From Mycolicibacterium sp. CR10 (GTDB lineage: Bacteria; Actinomycetota; Actinomycetes; Mycobacteriales; Mycobacteriaceae), in contig NZ_STGE01000013.1 of assembly GCF_005222675.1 (NCBI RefSeq), positions 1 through 64,000 of the forward strand: a DNA stretch of 64,000 nt. The letters run 5' to 3'. Position numbers and translations under genes: made by a program. The stretch's first letter is position 1, and the number at the start of each line of letters is the position of its first letter. The notes below the pieces were generated by a model. That model was not told the DNA's origin. It was given only the letters and a program-made list of their open reading frames with translations, and ran no database searches. This document shows, piece by piece, positions 17,351 through 25,825 of this stretch.

Positions 17351-19145
17351 GCTTCTTGCCGTCCTTCACCTCGGCCAGGTACTCGTCGTAAAACGGCACG
17401 TAGCCCTCGCTCTTGCCCGACAGCACGTAGATCGGGTCCTCGACCTTGACGTCGTCGTCGTCGCCCTCGCCGCTCGAGCCGCCGTAGCCCTCCTTGCGCA
17501 GGTCGACCTTCTGACTCTTGAAGGTCGACGTGTGCGCGAGCTCCTCGACCACCCGCACGAACAGCGGCACCGCGTAGCCGGGCAGCTTGCTGTACACCGC
17601 CTTGGCCAGCGCCTTACCGTCGAATTCCTGGCCGTCCTTGAGCTGAATCGCCACCATGCCCGCCTTGCCGCCGGTATCGGGCACCTCGACGCCATACACC
17701 GTCGCCTCCTCGACCTGCGGGTCGGTGGCGACCGCCGCCTCGACCTCGGTGGTGGCGACGTTCTCGCCCTTCCACCGGAAGGTGTCACCCAGCCGGTCGG
17801 TGAACGCCGCATGCCCGAAGCCCTGCGAGCGCATCAGGTCCCCGGTGTTGAACCACACGTCGCCCTCCTTGAAGGCGTCGCGCACCAACTTCTTCTCGGT
17901 GGCTTCCTTGTCGGTGTAGCCGTCGAACGGCTGGAAGTTGCTCACCTTGGACAGCAGCAGTCCCGGCTCGCCGTTGGCGACCTTGCGGACCCGGCCGTCC
18001 TTGTCGCGCACCGGGTCGCCGGATTCGTCGTACTCGACGAACGCCACCGGGGTCGGGCAGATGCCGGTGGTCTTGTCGACGTTGAGGACGTTGACGAACG
18101 CGGTGTTGCCTTCGGAGGCGGCATAGAACTCGCAGACCCGGTCGATCCCGAACCGGTCCGTGAAGTCGTCCCAGATCGCCGGACGCAGCCCGTTGCCCGC
18201 GATCACGCGCACCCGGTGCTTGCGGTCGGTGTCCTTTTCCGGCTGGCCCAGCAGATACGTGCAGACCTCGCCGATGTAGACGAAGGCGGTCGCGTCGTAC
18301 CGAATGATGTCGTCCCAGAATTTCGAGGCCGAGAACGACTTGCCCAGCGCCAGCGTGGCTCCGGAGTTCAGCACCGACGACAGCGCGACGGTCAACGCGT
18401 TGTTGTGGTAGAGCGGCAGGCAGCAGTACAGCGTGTCGCTGCTGTTCAGCCGCATGCCCAGGCCGCCGAAGCCGGCGAGCGCCCGCAGCCACCGGTAGTG
18501 CGTCATCACGCTGGCTTTCGGCATCCCCGTGGTGCCCGAGGTGAAGATGTAGAACGCCTTGTCCTTGGCGAGCACCGCCGACGTGGTGGCCGGATTCGTC
18601 GCGGGCGCCGTTTCGGCGAGTTGCTTGAGCTCGTCGAGGGTCAGCAGGCCCGTGGTGTCGGCGCCGGACTCGGAGATGTGCTCCACGAATTCGGTGTCGG
18701 CGACCACCACCGAGGCGGACAGCAGCCCGAGGCTGTGCTTGAGCACGTCGTCGCGCTGGTTGTAGTTCAGCATTCCCGAGATGGCGCCGCACTTGACCGC
18801 TGCCAACATCAGCAGCACCGGCTCAACTGAGTTACGCAGCATGATGCCGACGACGTCCCCGTGGCCGACACCTCGGGCGGCCAGCACTGCGGCATACCGG
18901 TTGACCGTCTCATTGGCCTCGCCGTAGGTGATCTCGCGGTCGTCGAACTTGAGGAACAACTTGTCGGAGTACCGGGCGGCGCGATCCTGGAAAACCTTGC
19001 CGATGGACGTCTTGGCAGACGGGCGGGCGAGAAACCCGGTGGCGACGCCGCGCAGGATCGTCGGCGCATCCATCAACAGACCGGGCACCTGGCTAGCAAT
19101 GTCGAGCAACCCCACACTGCTGCGGGTTCCGGACTTCTCCGTCAT
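17343..19145 (-). CDS. fadD6: Long-chain acyl-CoA synthetase FadD6
   Basis: The 600-residue ANL-family enzyme has the AMP-binding P-loop YIFTSGTTGMPKASV, the YCCLPLYHNNAL segment, FYAASEGN (A5) and the hinge GDTFRWKGENVATTEVE. It resembles FATP-like very-long-chain synthetases in lacking a separate C-terminal extension. It activates fatty acids to acyl-CoA at the membrane. The ATG at 19145 has AGGAG 7 nt upstream and is preferred to one 42 bp earlier. Order with folP2 and gpgS matches Rv1206-Rv1208. Confidence 0.94.
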   Translation of the reverse strand: MTEKSGTRSSVGLLDIASQVPGLLMDAPTILRGVATGFLARPSAKTSIGKVFQDRAARYSDKLFLKFDDREITYGEANETVNRYAAVLAARGVGHGDVVGIMLRNSVEPVLLMLAAVKCGAISGMLNYNQRDDVLKHSLGLLSASVVVADTEFVEHISESGADTTGLLTLDELKQLAETAPATNPATTSAVLAKDKAFYIFTSGTTGMPKASVMTHYRWLRALAGFGGLGMRLNSSDTLYCCLPLYHNNALTVALSSVLNSGATLALGKSFSASKFWDDIIRYDATAFVYIGEVCTYLLGQPEKDTDRKHRVRVIAGNGLRPAIWDDFTDRFGIDRVCEFYAASEGNTAFVNVLNVDKTTGICPTPVAFVEYDESGDPVRDKDGRVRKVANGEPGLLLSKVSNFQPFDGYTDKEATEKKLVRDAFKEGDVWFNTGDLMRSQGFGHAAFTDRLGDTFRWKGENVATTEVEAAVATDPQVEEATVYGVEVPDTGGKAGMVAIQLKDGQEFDGKALAKAVYSKLPGYAVPLFVRVVEELAHTSTFKSQKVDLRKEGYGGSSGEGDDDDVKVEDPIYVLSGKSEGYVPFYDEYLAEVKDGKKPK

Positions 19146-19227
19146 CTCTGCTCCTCGCGCACTGTCATCGGTCGGTCGTTCCTCCACTGTGTCGTGTGTT
19201 CGTCACCCTAGCTGCGGATGACGTCGG

Positions 19228-19818
19228 TCAATCGTCGGGTGCGCATGCGGCCAGGGCGGCATCGACGTCGTCGACGACGATGAGTTTCCCCAGCGCGTCC
19301 TCGGCGACGTAACCACTCCCGACCAGACCGTGCAGCCAGTCCAGCAACCCGCCATAGTGCCCGAATGGGTCGAGCATCACGATGGGTTTCGAGTGCATAC
19401 CCAAATACCCCGCTGTCCAGGCTTCGAAGAATTCCTCGAGGGTGCCGATGCCGCCAGGAAGTGCGATGAACGCGTCGGCGCGGTCTTCCATCACCTGCTT
19501 GCGTTCGCGCATGGTGTCGGTGACGACGAGCTCGTCGGCCTCGGTGTCGGCAACCTCCCGGTGAACCAGGGCCTTCGGGATGACACCCACGGTGTGTCCA
19601 CCGGCGTCCCGGGCGGCGCTGGCCAGAGCTCCCATCGCCGAGACGTTGCCGCCACCGGAGACGAGGGTCCACCCGCGACGCGCGATCGCCCCGCCGACCC
19701 TGCTTGCCAGCTCCAGTAACTCAGGGTGGGTGGGGCCGGACGCGCAGTAGACACAGACTGCCCACTCACGGTCGCCTTGTCGGATCGCTTCTGAAGACAC
19801 GACGACAAACGTAGCCAT
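19228..19818 (-). CDS. LOG-family cytokinin riboside 5'-monophosphate phosphoribohydrolase
   Basis: The 196-residue protein has the LOG signature MRERKQVMEDRADAFIALPGG with PGGIGTLEEFFE, where the Arg and Glu are catalytic. LOG enzymes release the free base from N6-modified AMP. The M. tuberculosis ortholog Rv1205 makes cytokinins and is a proteasome substrate. The ATG at 19818 lies only 11 bp from the divergent GTG at 19830, so both promoters overlap the other gene's 5' end. The first 18 residues (ATFVVVSSEAIRQGDREW) are less conserved. Confidence 0.92.
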   Translation of the reverse strand: MATFVVVSSEAIRQGDREWAVCVYCASGPTHPELLELASRVGGAIARRGWTLVSGGGNVSAMGALASAARDAGGHTVGVIPKALVHREVADTEADELVVTDTMRERKQVMEDRADAFIALPGGIGTLEEFFEAWTAGYLGMHSKPIVMLDPFGHYGGLLDWLHGLVGSGYVAEDALGKLIVVDDVDAALAACAPDD

Positions 19819-19823
19819 AGACT
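19818..19823 (+). promoter_or_regulatory. -10 TAGACT, leaderless ATPase promoter
   Basis: TAGACT is followed by 6 nt and the GTG at 19830. Its first base lies in the divergent LOG start codon, so the two transcription starts are almost back to back. Confidence 0.5.
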
Positions 19824-19829
19824 CCGGCG

Positions 19830-21845
19830 GTGCCTGTGCCTCTCCCCGTCCGCTGGGTGACCGCACCGCACGCACCCGCGCTCGAGCAGCTCGAAGCAGC
19901 GGTCCGCACGGGCGTCGGCGCGGCTCTGATCGGCCCTGCGGGCGTGGGCAAGACGACGTTGGCGCGCGATGCGGCCGAGCGGCTGGCGCCGGACTTCCCT
20001 CGCGTCGATTGGGTGCGGGCGACGGCATCCGGGTCGGCGGTCCCGTTCGCCGCATTCGAGCGGTTGCTCGAGGTGCCCGAGACCGGAAAGACCGCCGCGG
20101 TACTTCGGGCCGCCCGCGAGACACTGGGCGACGGCCGCCTGCTGGTCCTCGACGACGCCCACCTGCTGGACTCGCTGTCGGCCGCGCTCGTCTACCAGCT
20201 GGCGGTCACCCGCACGGTCCGGATGCTGATCACCGCGACCGTCGACCGGGCTCCCGTGCCGCCCGAGATCTCGGCGCTGTGGCGGGACGGGGTCGTGACG
20301 CGGATCGAGCTCAATCCGCCGGGCCACGACGACCGCCGGCTGAGTGCCCAGGTCGACGATTTCGTCGAGGCGCTGCCCGCGGCATCGCACCGACTCCTGG
20401 AGTACCTGGCCGTCGCCGACCCGTTGCCCCTTACCGACGCGGTGGCGCTGGCCGGGGCCGACGCGGTCGAGGACGCGGTGAGCTCCGGGGCTGTTGTCGT
20501 GGACGACGACCGGTTGCGCCCGGCGCATCCCTTGTTCGTCGACGCGGTACGCCGGGCGCTCGGCGGCCCGGACCTGCGCCGGTTGCGCACCGCGTTGGTG
20601 GAGCGGCTCGCCGCGTCAGGCGCCGACAGTGTCGTGGGGCGACTGCGCCGGGCCGTCGTGGCGATCGGCAGCGACCGTCCGCAACCCGTGGCCGACGCGT
20701 GCGCCGCCGCCCAGGAGGCCCTGCGACTGGGGGATCTGGAGCTCAGCGAACGACTCGGGCAGGCGGCGCTCGGTCGGGAACCGGATCTGGCCACCCGGCT
20801 CACCGTTGGATATGCGCTGGCGTGGCAGGGACGCGGGCGGGAAGCCGACGCGGTGCTCGCCGAGATCGACCCGGCGGCGCTGACCGAAGACGAACTGATG
20901 GCGTGGGCCCTGCCCACGGCGGCCAATCAGTTCTGGATGCTGTCCGAGCCGGAGCGTGCGACGGCGTTCTTGAGGGCTACCCGCGGCAAGGTGTCCTCCC
21001 CGGCGGCGCTGACGACGTTGGACGCGTTGTCGGCGACGTTCACGATGAACGCCGGAAATGTCCGTCGCGCAATGGAAATCGCCGATGAGGTGCTGGCGTC
21101 ACCGACCGCCGACGACACCGCGATCGGTTGGGCGGCCTCAGCTGCCGCGCTGAGTTCGGCGCGGATGGGCCGCTTCGGCGACGTCGACGCGCTGGCCGAG
21201 CAGGCGCTGGCTGCCGGGCACCCGGGCCTGCTGCGATTCACCAGCGGGTTCGGGCAGACGACGACGCTGCTGATGACGGGCGAGGCGGAGCGGGCGCTGG
21301 CGCTCGCTCAACGACTCACCGACTTCGCGCAGCGGCAGCAGCCGGGCCGCTCGATCGGCGAGGTGCTGGTGGCCGAGGCGTTGATGGCGACCGGCGACCT
21401 GCACCGGGCGGTCCCGCTGCTGCGGGGGGCGGCGGCGACGCTGGCCCCGACGGGGTACTCGTGGGGACCGCTGGCGTGGATGTTGCTGGCGCAGGCGCTG
21501 GGACGACTCGGCGAGCCGGTCGAGGCGGCAAAAGCGTTGGGGCGCGCGGAATCCCGGCACGGCTTGAAATCGATGCTGTTCGCACCGGAACTGGCGCTGG
21601 CCAGGGCATGGACGATGTCGTCGCGGGGCGACGTGCACGGCGCGGTGGCCGCGGCCCGGGACGCGGTCAAGGCCGCCGAACGCGGCAGCCAGGAGGCGAT
21701 CGCGCTGCGGGCCGCCGTCGAGGCCGTCCGGCTCGGCGATCCTCGGGGCGTGGACACGCTGACCCGGCTGTGCGGTGTGGTCGATTGCGCGTTCGGCCGG
21801 ACGGCTCTGGCGGCTGTTCCAGCTCCGACCCGGCTGGCGGACTAG
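19830..21845 (+). CDS. Large P-loop ATPase with TPR-like helices, no HTH (Rv1204c-like)
   Basis: The 671-residue protein has Walker A GPAGVGKTT (35-43) and Walker B LLVLDDAHLLD near 107-117, then repeated helical segments like those of LAL/STAND regulators. Unlike LuxR-type LAL proteins it ends after the helical repeats (GRTALAAVPAPTRLAD) with no C-terminal DNA-binding domain. It may be a signalling ATPase or scaffold that has lost the HTH, or acts with a partner. Its last 4 bp overlap the convergent ABC-F gene. It is larger than Rv1204c as I remember it. Confidence 0.8.
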   Translation: MPVPLPVRWVTAPHAPALEQLEAAVRTGVGAALIGPAGVGKTTLARDAAERLAPDFPRVDWVRATASGSAVPFAAFERLLEVPETGKTAAVLRAARETLGDGRLLVLDDAHLLDSLSAALVYQLAVTRTVRMLITATVDRAPVPPEISALWRDGVVTRIELNPPGHDDRRLSAQVDDFVEALPAASHRLLEYLAVADPLPLTDAVALAGADAVEDAVSSGAVVVDDDRLRPAHPLFVDAVRRALGGPDLRRLRTALVERLAASGADSVVGRLRRAVVAIGSDRPQPVADACAAAQEALRLGDLELSERLGQAALGREPDLATRLTVGYALAWQGRGREADAVLAEIDPAALTEDELMAWALPTAANQFWMLSEPERATAFLRATRGKVSSPAALTTLDALSATFTMNAGNVRRAMEIADEVLASPTADDTAIGWAASAAALSSARMGRFGDVDALAEQALAAGHPGLLRFTSGFGQTTTLLMTGEAERALALAQRLTDFAQRQQPGRSIGEVLVAEALMATGDLHRAVPLLRGAAATLAPTGYSWGPLAWMLLAQALGRLGEPVEAAKALGRAESRHGLKSMLFAPELALARAWTMSSRGDVHGAVAAARDAVKAAERGSQEAIALRAAVEAVRLGDPRGVDTLTRLCGVVDCAFGRTALAAVPAPTRLAD

Positions 21846-23488
21846 ATATCGGTCAGCCCGCCGTCGGCCAGCCGCAGCACCCGGTTCACGCCGATGGCGT
21901 GGAGGAACGACGCATAGTGGCTGACGACGATGAACGCTCCCCGATACGCCGCGAGCGCGCTCTCCAGCTGCCCGACGCTGACGAGGTCGAGGTTGTTGGT
22001 CGGCTCGTCGAGCAGGAGCAGTTGGGGTGCGGGCTCGGCGAACAGCACACACGCCAGCGTCGCGCGTAGTCGCTCCCCTCCGGACAGGGTGCGCACCGCC
22101 CGCTCGATGTCATCACCACGAAACAAGAACTGCGCCAACAGGTGCATGCGCCGGGTGACCGACAGGTTCGGCGCGAACGCCGTGAGATTCTCGGCCACCG
22201 ACATGTCGTCGTCGAGCAGATCCAGGCGCTGTGACAGGTAGGCCACCCGCCCCTGTGCCGCCCGGATCGCGCCACCGTCCGGTTCGATCTCACCCAGCAG
22301 CGTCCGCAGCAGCGTCGTCTTACCCGCTCCGTTGCGGCCCGTCAGCGCAATCCGCTCCGGCCCACGCACTGAGAGGTCGGTGGCCGTCACCAGCGCGCGG
22401 CCGCCACGCGAGATGCGTAACCCGGTGATGTCGAGCACCATCCGCCCTGACGGCACCGAGGTCTCCGGTAGGTCGAGCATCAGGGCATCGTCATCCCGCA
22501 GCGCGCGCTCGGCGTCGTCGAGGCGCGCCTTCGCGTCGTCGACCCGTCTGGCGTGGACATCGTCGGAGCGGCCTGCAGACTCCTGCGCCCGGCGCTTCAT
22601 CGCCCCGGCGACGATCTTCGGCAGGCCGGCATCCTTGATGTTCCGTTTGGCGGTGCCCGACCGGCGGGCCGCCCGCTCACGGGACTGTTGCCGCTGCCGT
22701 TTCTCCCGTTTGAGGTGCTGCTCGGCGCTTCGGAGGGCCCCCTCCGCGGCGTGCTGGGCCTGCTCGACCGCGTCCTGGTACACGGTGAAATTGCCTCCGT
22801 AGAAGGTGATCTCGCGGTGGGACAACTCAGCGATACGGTCCATCCGGTCCAATAGCACGCGGTCGTGGCTGACCAGCAGAAGGCAGCCGGTGAAGTCGTC
22901 GAGCGCCGAGTAGAGCCGGCGGCGCGCTTCGGTATCGAGATTGTTGGTCGGCTCGTCGAGCAGCAGTACATCGGGACGGCGCAACAGTTCCCGCGCTACG
23001 CCGAGGCTGACGACCTCGCCACCGGAGAGCGTGCGTAGCGGCCGATCGAGCGCGATGTGCGCGAGGCCGAGGCGGTCGAGTTGCGCGCGGGTGCGCTCCT
23101 CGATGTCCCAGTCCTCGCCGATCGCGGCGAACACGGCCTCGCTGGAATCGCCTGCGGTCAGCGCGTCCAGCGCGTCCAGCGCCTCGATCGTCGGTGCCAC
23201 CCCGAGCAGTTCGGCGACGGTGCGGTCATCGATCAGCGGCAGCGTCTGAGGCAGGTAGCCGAGAGTGCCCTCGACGGCCACGACCCCCGCGGTCGGGTGT
23301 AGATCAGCGGCGATCAGGCGCAGCAGCGTGCTCTTGCCCGCGCCGTTGGGCGCGACCAGACCGGTGCGGCCGGCGCCGACCGCAAAAGACAGGTCGGTGA
23401 ACAGCGGGGTGCCGTCCGCCCACGAGAACGACAGGTGGGAGCAGACGACCGAAGGCAGGTTCGATGACGTGGAGACGGAAGAAGACAT
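21842..23488 (-). CDS. ABC-F family ATPase (ribosome-associated/resistance type)
   Basis: The 548-residue soluble protein has two ABC domains: Walker [10 protein letters not shown] (46-54) and GRNGAGKTT in the second half, two LSGGE signatures and two LLLDEPTNNLD Walker B motifs. It has no membrane domain. A linker of about 90 residues between the domains is very basic (KREKRQRQQSRERAARR), as expected for the P-site tRNA-interaction arm. ABC-F proteins either tune translation or dislodge ribosome-targeting antibiotics. A leader with a tiny ORF and hairpins upstream favours antibiotic-responsive expression. Which antibiotic, if any, cannot be told from sequence. Confidence 0.88.
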   Translation of the reverse strand: MSSSVSTSSNLPSVVCSHLSFSWADGTPLFTDLSFAVGAGRTGLVAPNGAGKSTLLRLIAADLHPTAGVVAVEGTLGYLPQTLPLIDDRTVAELLGVAPTIEALDALDALTAGDSSEAVFAAIGEDWDIEERTRAQLDRLGLAHIALDRPLRTLSGGEVVSLGVARELLRRPDVLLLDEPTNNLDTEARRRLYSALDDFTGCLLLVSHDRVLLDRMDRIAELSHREITFYGGNFTVYQDAVEQAQHAAEGALRSAEQHLKREKRQRQQSRERAARRSGTAKRNIKDAGLPKIVAGAMKRRAQESAGRSDDVHARRVDDAKARLDDAERALRDDDALMLDLPETSVPSGRMVLDITGLRISRGGRALVTATDLSVRGPERIALTGRNGAGKTTLLRTLLGEIEPDGGAIRAAQGRVAYLSQRLDLLDDDMSVAENLTAFAPNLSVTRRMHLLAQFLFRGDDIERAVRTLSGGERLRATLACVLFAEPAPQLLLLDEPTNNLDLVSVGQLESALAAYRGAFIVVSHYASFLHAIGVNRVLRLADGGLTDI

Positions 23489-23489
23489 G

Positions 23490-23553
23490 CGAGAGATCTC
23501 TCGTGCGGCGGGCGGCCAGAGGCCCGCGAAAGCGATACGGACAGCGTCCGGGA
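23490..23553 (-). promoter_or_regulatory. Candidate attenuator hairpins in the ABC-F leader
   Basis: Three hairpins lie between the uORF stop and the ABC-F ATG: CGGAC-GCT-GTCCG just after the uORF, a GCGGGC...GCCCGC stem, and the perfect palindrome CGAGAGATCTCTCG (23490-23503) ending 1 nt before the ATG, which would cover the GAGAG ribosome site. The arrangement resembles ribosome-stalling leaders of ABC-F resistance genes in Firmicutes. Confidence 0.5.
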
Positions 23554-23554
23554 C

Positions 23555-23581
23555 CTACCCGGTGATGTCGTCTCCCAGCAT
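23555..23581 (-). CDS. Putative 8-residue leader peptide upstream of the ABC-F gene
   Basis: ATG at 23581 reads MLGDDITG then TAG, 66 nt before the ABC-F start codon. It has no Shine-Dalgarno site but a -10 TACCCT ends exactly 7 nt before the ATG, so it would be translated from a leaderless mRNA. It is too short for homology. A regulatory uORF is inferred from position and the following hairpins. Confidence 0.45.
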   Translation of the reverse strand: MLGDDITG

Positions 23582-23588
23582 GGTTTCC

Positions 23589-23607
23589 AGGGTAGGCGAC
23601 CCGTCAA
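23589..23607 (-). promoter_or_regulatory. Promoter region of the ABC-F leader
   Basis: On the minus strand TACCCT (23594-23589) fits the -10 pattern and ends 7 nt before the uORF ATG. A TTGACG lies at 23607-23602 but only 7 nt upstream of it, too close to be its -35. The region overlaps the dapE stop codon. Confidence 0.4.
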
Positions 23608-24668
23608 CCGGTTAAATACCGTCGCAGCGTCTCGGTGGTCGCGGTGATCTGCTCGATGGCGACGTGTTCGTCGGCGCGGTGCGCCAGGTTCGGGTCGCCG
23701 GGTCCGTAGTTGACGGCCGGGATGCCCAGTGCTGCGAACCGGGATACGTCGGTCCAGCCGTACTTTGCACGCACCTGTCCGCCTGCGGCGTCGACGAGCG
23801 CGGCTGCGGCAGGGCGGGTCAGGCCCGGCAGCGCTCCGGCGGCCGAGTCGGTGAGGTCGATCGCGACGTCCAGACCGTCGAACACCTCCCGCACGTGCGC
23901 GTAAGCCTGCTCGACGCTGCGATCCGGGGCGAACCGGAAGTTGACTGTCAGTCTCGCCGCGTCGGGGATCACGTTTCCGGCGATGCCACCGTCGATGCGC
24001 ACGGCGGACAGCCCCTCGCGGTAGACGCAGCCGTCGATGTCCACGCTGCGGGGCCGATACTCCTTGAGCCGGGCAAGCACATCGCCGAGCTTGTGAATGG
24101 CGTTGTCCCCCAACCATGATCGTGCCGAATGCGCCCGGGTTCCCGACGCGTTGACGACCACGCGCAGCGTGCCCTGGCAACCGGCCTCGATGTAGCCGCC
24201 CGAGGGTTCGCCGAGTATCGCCACATCGGCGGCCAGCCACTCGGGCAGTTCCCGCTCGATGCGTCCGAGGCCGTTGGCCGACGCCTCGATCTCCTCGCAG
24301 TCGTACATCACCAGGGTGATGTCGTGGGCGGGGTCTGCCACGGTGGCGGCCAGGTGCAGGAAGACCGCGTCACCCGATTTCATGTCCGAGGTTCCGCAGC
24401 CGTGGAGTACGCCGTCGACCAGTCGGCTGGGCAGATTGTCGGCGGCGGGCACGGTGTCGGTGTGGCCGGCCAGCAGAACCCGGGACCGCTTGCCGTGATT
24501 GGTGCGGGCCAGCACGGCATCGCCGTTGCGGATGATCTCGAATCCGGTGGTCTGCTCACGCAGTGCCGCTTCGATCTCGTCGGCGATGCGCGTCTCGTGC
24601 CGCGATTCGCTGGGAATGTCGACCAGGGCCGCGGTCAGCGCGACGGGGTCACCGTGTAGATCCAGCAC
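23604..24668 (-). CDS. dapE: Succinyl-diaminopimelate desuccinylase
   Basis: The 354-residue M20 metallopeptidase matches Rv1202 in length. Zinc ligands and catalytic acids are visible in [29 protein letters not shown] and [15 protein letters not shown]. It hydrolyses N-succinyl-LL-DAP to LL-DAP and succinate in the lysine/peptidoglycan pathway. The GTG at 24668 is preceded by TACCGT at 8 nt, suggesting its own promoter. In M. tuberculosis dapD is its divergent neighbour; here four genes lie between them. Confidence 0.95.
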   Translation of the reverse strand: MLDLHGDPVALTAALVDIPSESRHETRIADEIEAALREQTTGFEIIRNGDAVLARTNHGKRSRVLLAGHTDTVPAADNLPSRLVDGVLHGCGTSDMKSGDAVFLHLAATVADPAHDITLVMYDCEEIEASANGLGRIERELPEWLAADVAILGEPSGGYIEAGCQGTLRVVVNASGTRAHSARSWLGDNAIHKLGDVLARLKEYRPRSVDIDGCVYREGLSAVRIDGGIAGNVIPDAARLTVNFRFAPDRSVEQAYAHVREVFDGLDVAIDLTDSAAGALPGLTRPAAAALVDAAGGQVRAKYGWTDVSRFAALGIPAVNYGPGDPNLAHRADEHVAIEQITATTETLRRYLTG

Positions 24669-24676
24669 AACTGACC

Positions 24677-24682
24677 ACGGTA
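24677..24682 (-). promoter_or_regulatory. -10-like TACCGT for dapE
   Basis: TACCGT on the minus strand ends 8 nt before the dapE GTG. With only 39 bp between alr and dapE, this would give dapE transcription independent of the upstream cassette. Confidence 0.35.
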
Positions 24683-24707
24683 GCCGGTCCCGCGGTCCCG
24701 GCCTCCC

Positions 24708-25823
24708 TCACCTCAGATAGCGGCGAACCCGACGCCCGCGGATGCCGGTCAGTATCTCGTAGTCGATGGTGCCGGCCAGCCGCGCCCAATCCAGCGCGGT
24801 CGGCTCACCCTGGCCACCGGTGCCGAACAGCACCACGCGGTCTCCCTCGGCCACCCCGGACCCGTCGGGCCCGAGGTCCACGACGAACTGATCCATGCAG
24901 ATCCTGCCGATGTTGCGATGCCGTCGCCCGCCTATCCAGATCTCGAGTCGGCCGGAAGCCGCCCGTGGCACCCCGTCGGCGTATCCGCACGCCACGACGC
25001 CGATGACGGTGTCCCGCGGCGCGCTCCAGGTGTGGTTGTACGAGATACCCTGCCCCGCAGCAACTCTCTTGACCTGAGTGATCTCCGCGGTCAGCGTCAT
25101 CGCTGGTATCAGACCGAAATCCCCGCACTCCGGTACGGGTGTGCGGCCGTAGATGGCGATACCGGCCCGCACCATGTGCCGGGACAGGTCGGGCCGCGTC
25201 AGGGCCGCCGCGGAATTCGACACGTGCACGACGTCAGGCGGCACCCCGGCACGCCGGAGCTCCTCGACGCGGTCGTCCAGGCCGGCGGCCTGGCGGTCGT
25301 TCAGCGGATGGTCGGGTTCGTCGCCGCGCGCCAGGTGTGTCATCGCGGTTCGCAGCGAGATCACCTCCGACGAGGCGTATTTCACCAACGCATCCCGCAG
25401 ATCGGACCATTCATCGCCGGCGACGCCGCTGCGTCCCAGGCCCGTGTCGACCTTGACACCCACTGTCGCCGTGCTGCGCAGGGTGTCGGCCGCATCGACG
25501 ACCGCCGCCAATTGGCGCGCCGTGGAGACCACCACCTCGACATCGGCGCGAACCGCCGCGACGAAATCGGTGGCGGGCGTGTGCAGCCAGCAGATCAACG
25601 GGTCCTCGATCCCTGCTGCCCGCAGCGCCATGGCCTCGTCGACGGTGGCGACGCCGATCCCGGCGGCACCGGCCCGCAGCGCGGCGCGTGCGACCGGCAC
25701 CGCGCCATGCCCGTATCCGTCGGCCTTCACCACGGCCAGCACGTCAGTACCGGATCGCGCACGCAGCACGCCGACGTTGTGAGCGATCGCAGCCAGGTCG
25801 ACGACCGCCTCAACGGCGGCCAC
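24708..25823 (-). CDS. Alanine racemase (cassette copy)
   Basis: The 371-residue fold-type III PLP enzyme carries the Schiff-base Lys33 in VVKADGYGHG and the second catalytic residue Tyr281 in CGYADGVPR, plus NIGRICMDQ. Length and motifs are those of a complete Alr. It interconverts L- and D-alanine. The GTG at 25823 starts 2 nt after the stop of the transaminase, so the two are cotranscribed. That pairing suggests it handles D-alanine made by an (R)-selective transaminase rather than serving only the cell wall. The housekeeping alr lies elsewhere in mycobacteria, near groEL and tsaE, from family knowledge. Confidence 0.9.
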   Translation of the reverse strand: MAAVEAVVDLAAIAHNVGVLRARSGTDVLAVVKADGYGHGAVPVARAALRAGAAGIGVATVDEAMALRAAGIEDPLICWLHTPATDFVAAVRADVEVVVSTARQLAAVVDAADTLRSTATVGVKVDTGLGRSGVAGDEWSDLRDALVKYASSEVISLRTAMTHLARGDEPDHPLNDRQAAGLDDRVEELRRAGVPPDVVHVSNSAAALTRPDLSRHMVRAGIAIYGRTPVPECGDFGLIPAMTLTAEITQVKRVAAGQGISYNHTWSAPRDTVIGVVACGYADGVPRAASGRLEIWIGGRRHRNIGRICMDQFVVDLGPDGSGVAEGDRVVLFGTGGQGEPTALDWARLAGTIDYEILTGIRGRRVRRYLR

Positions 25824-25825
25824 GG

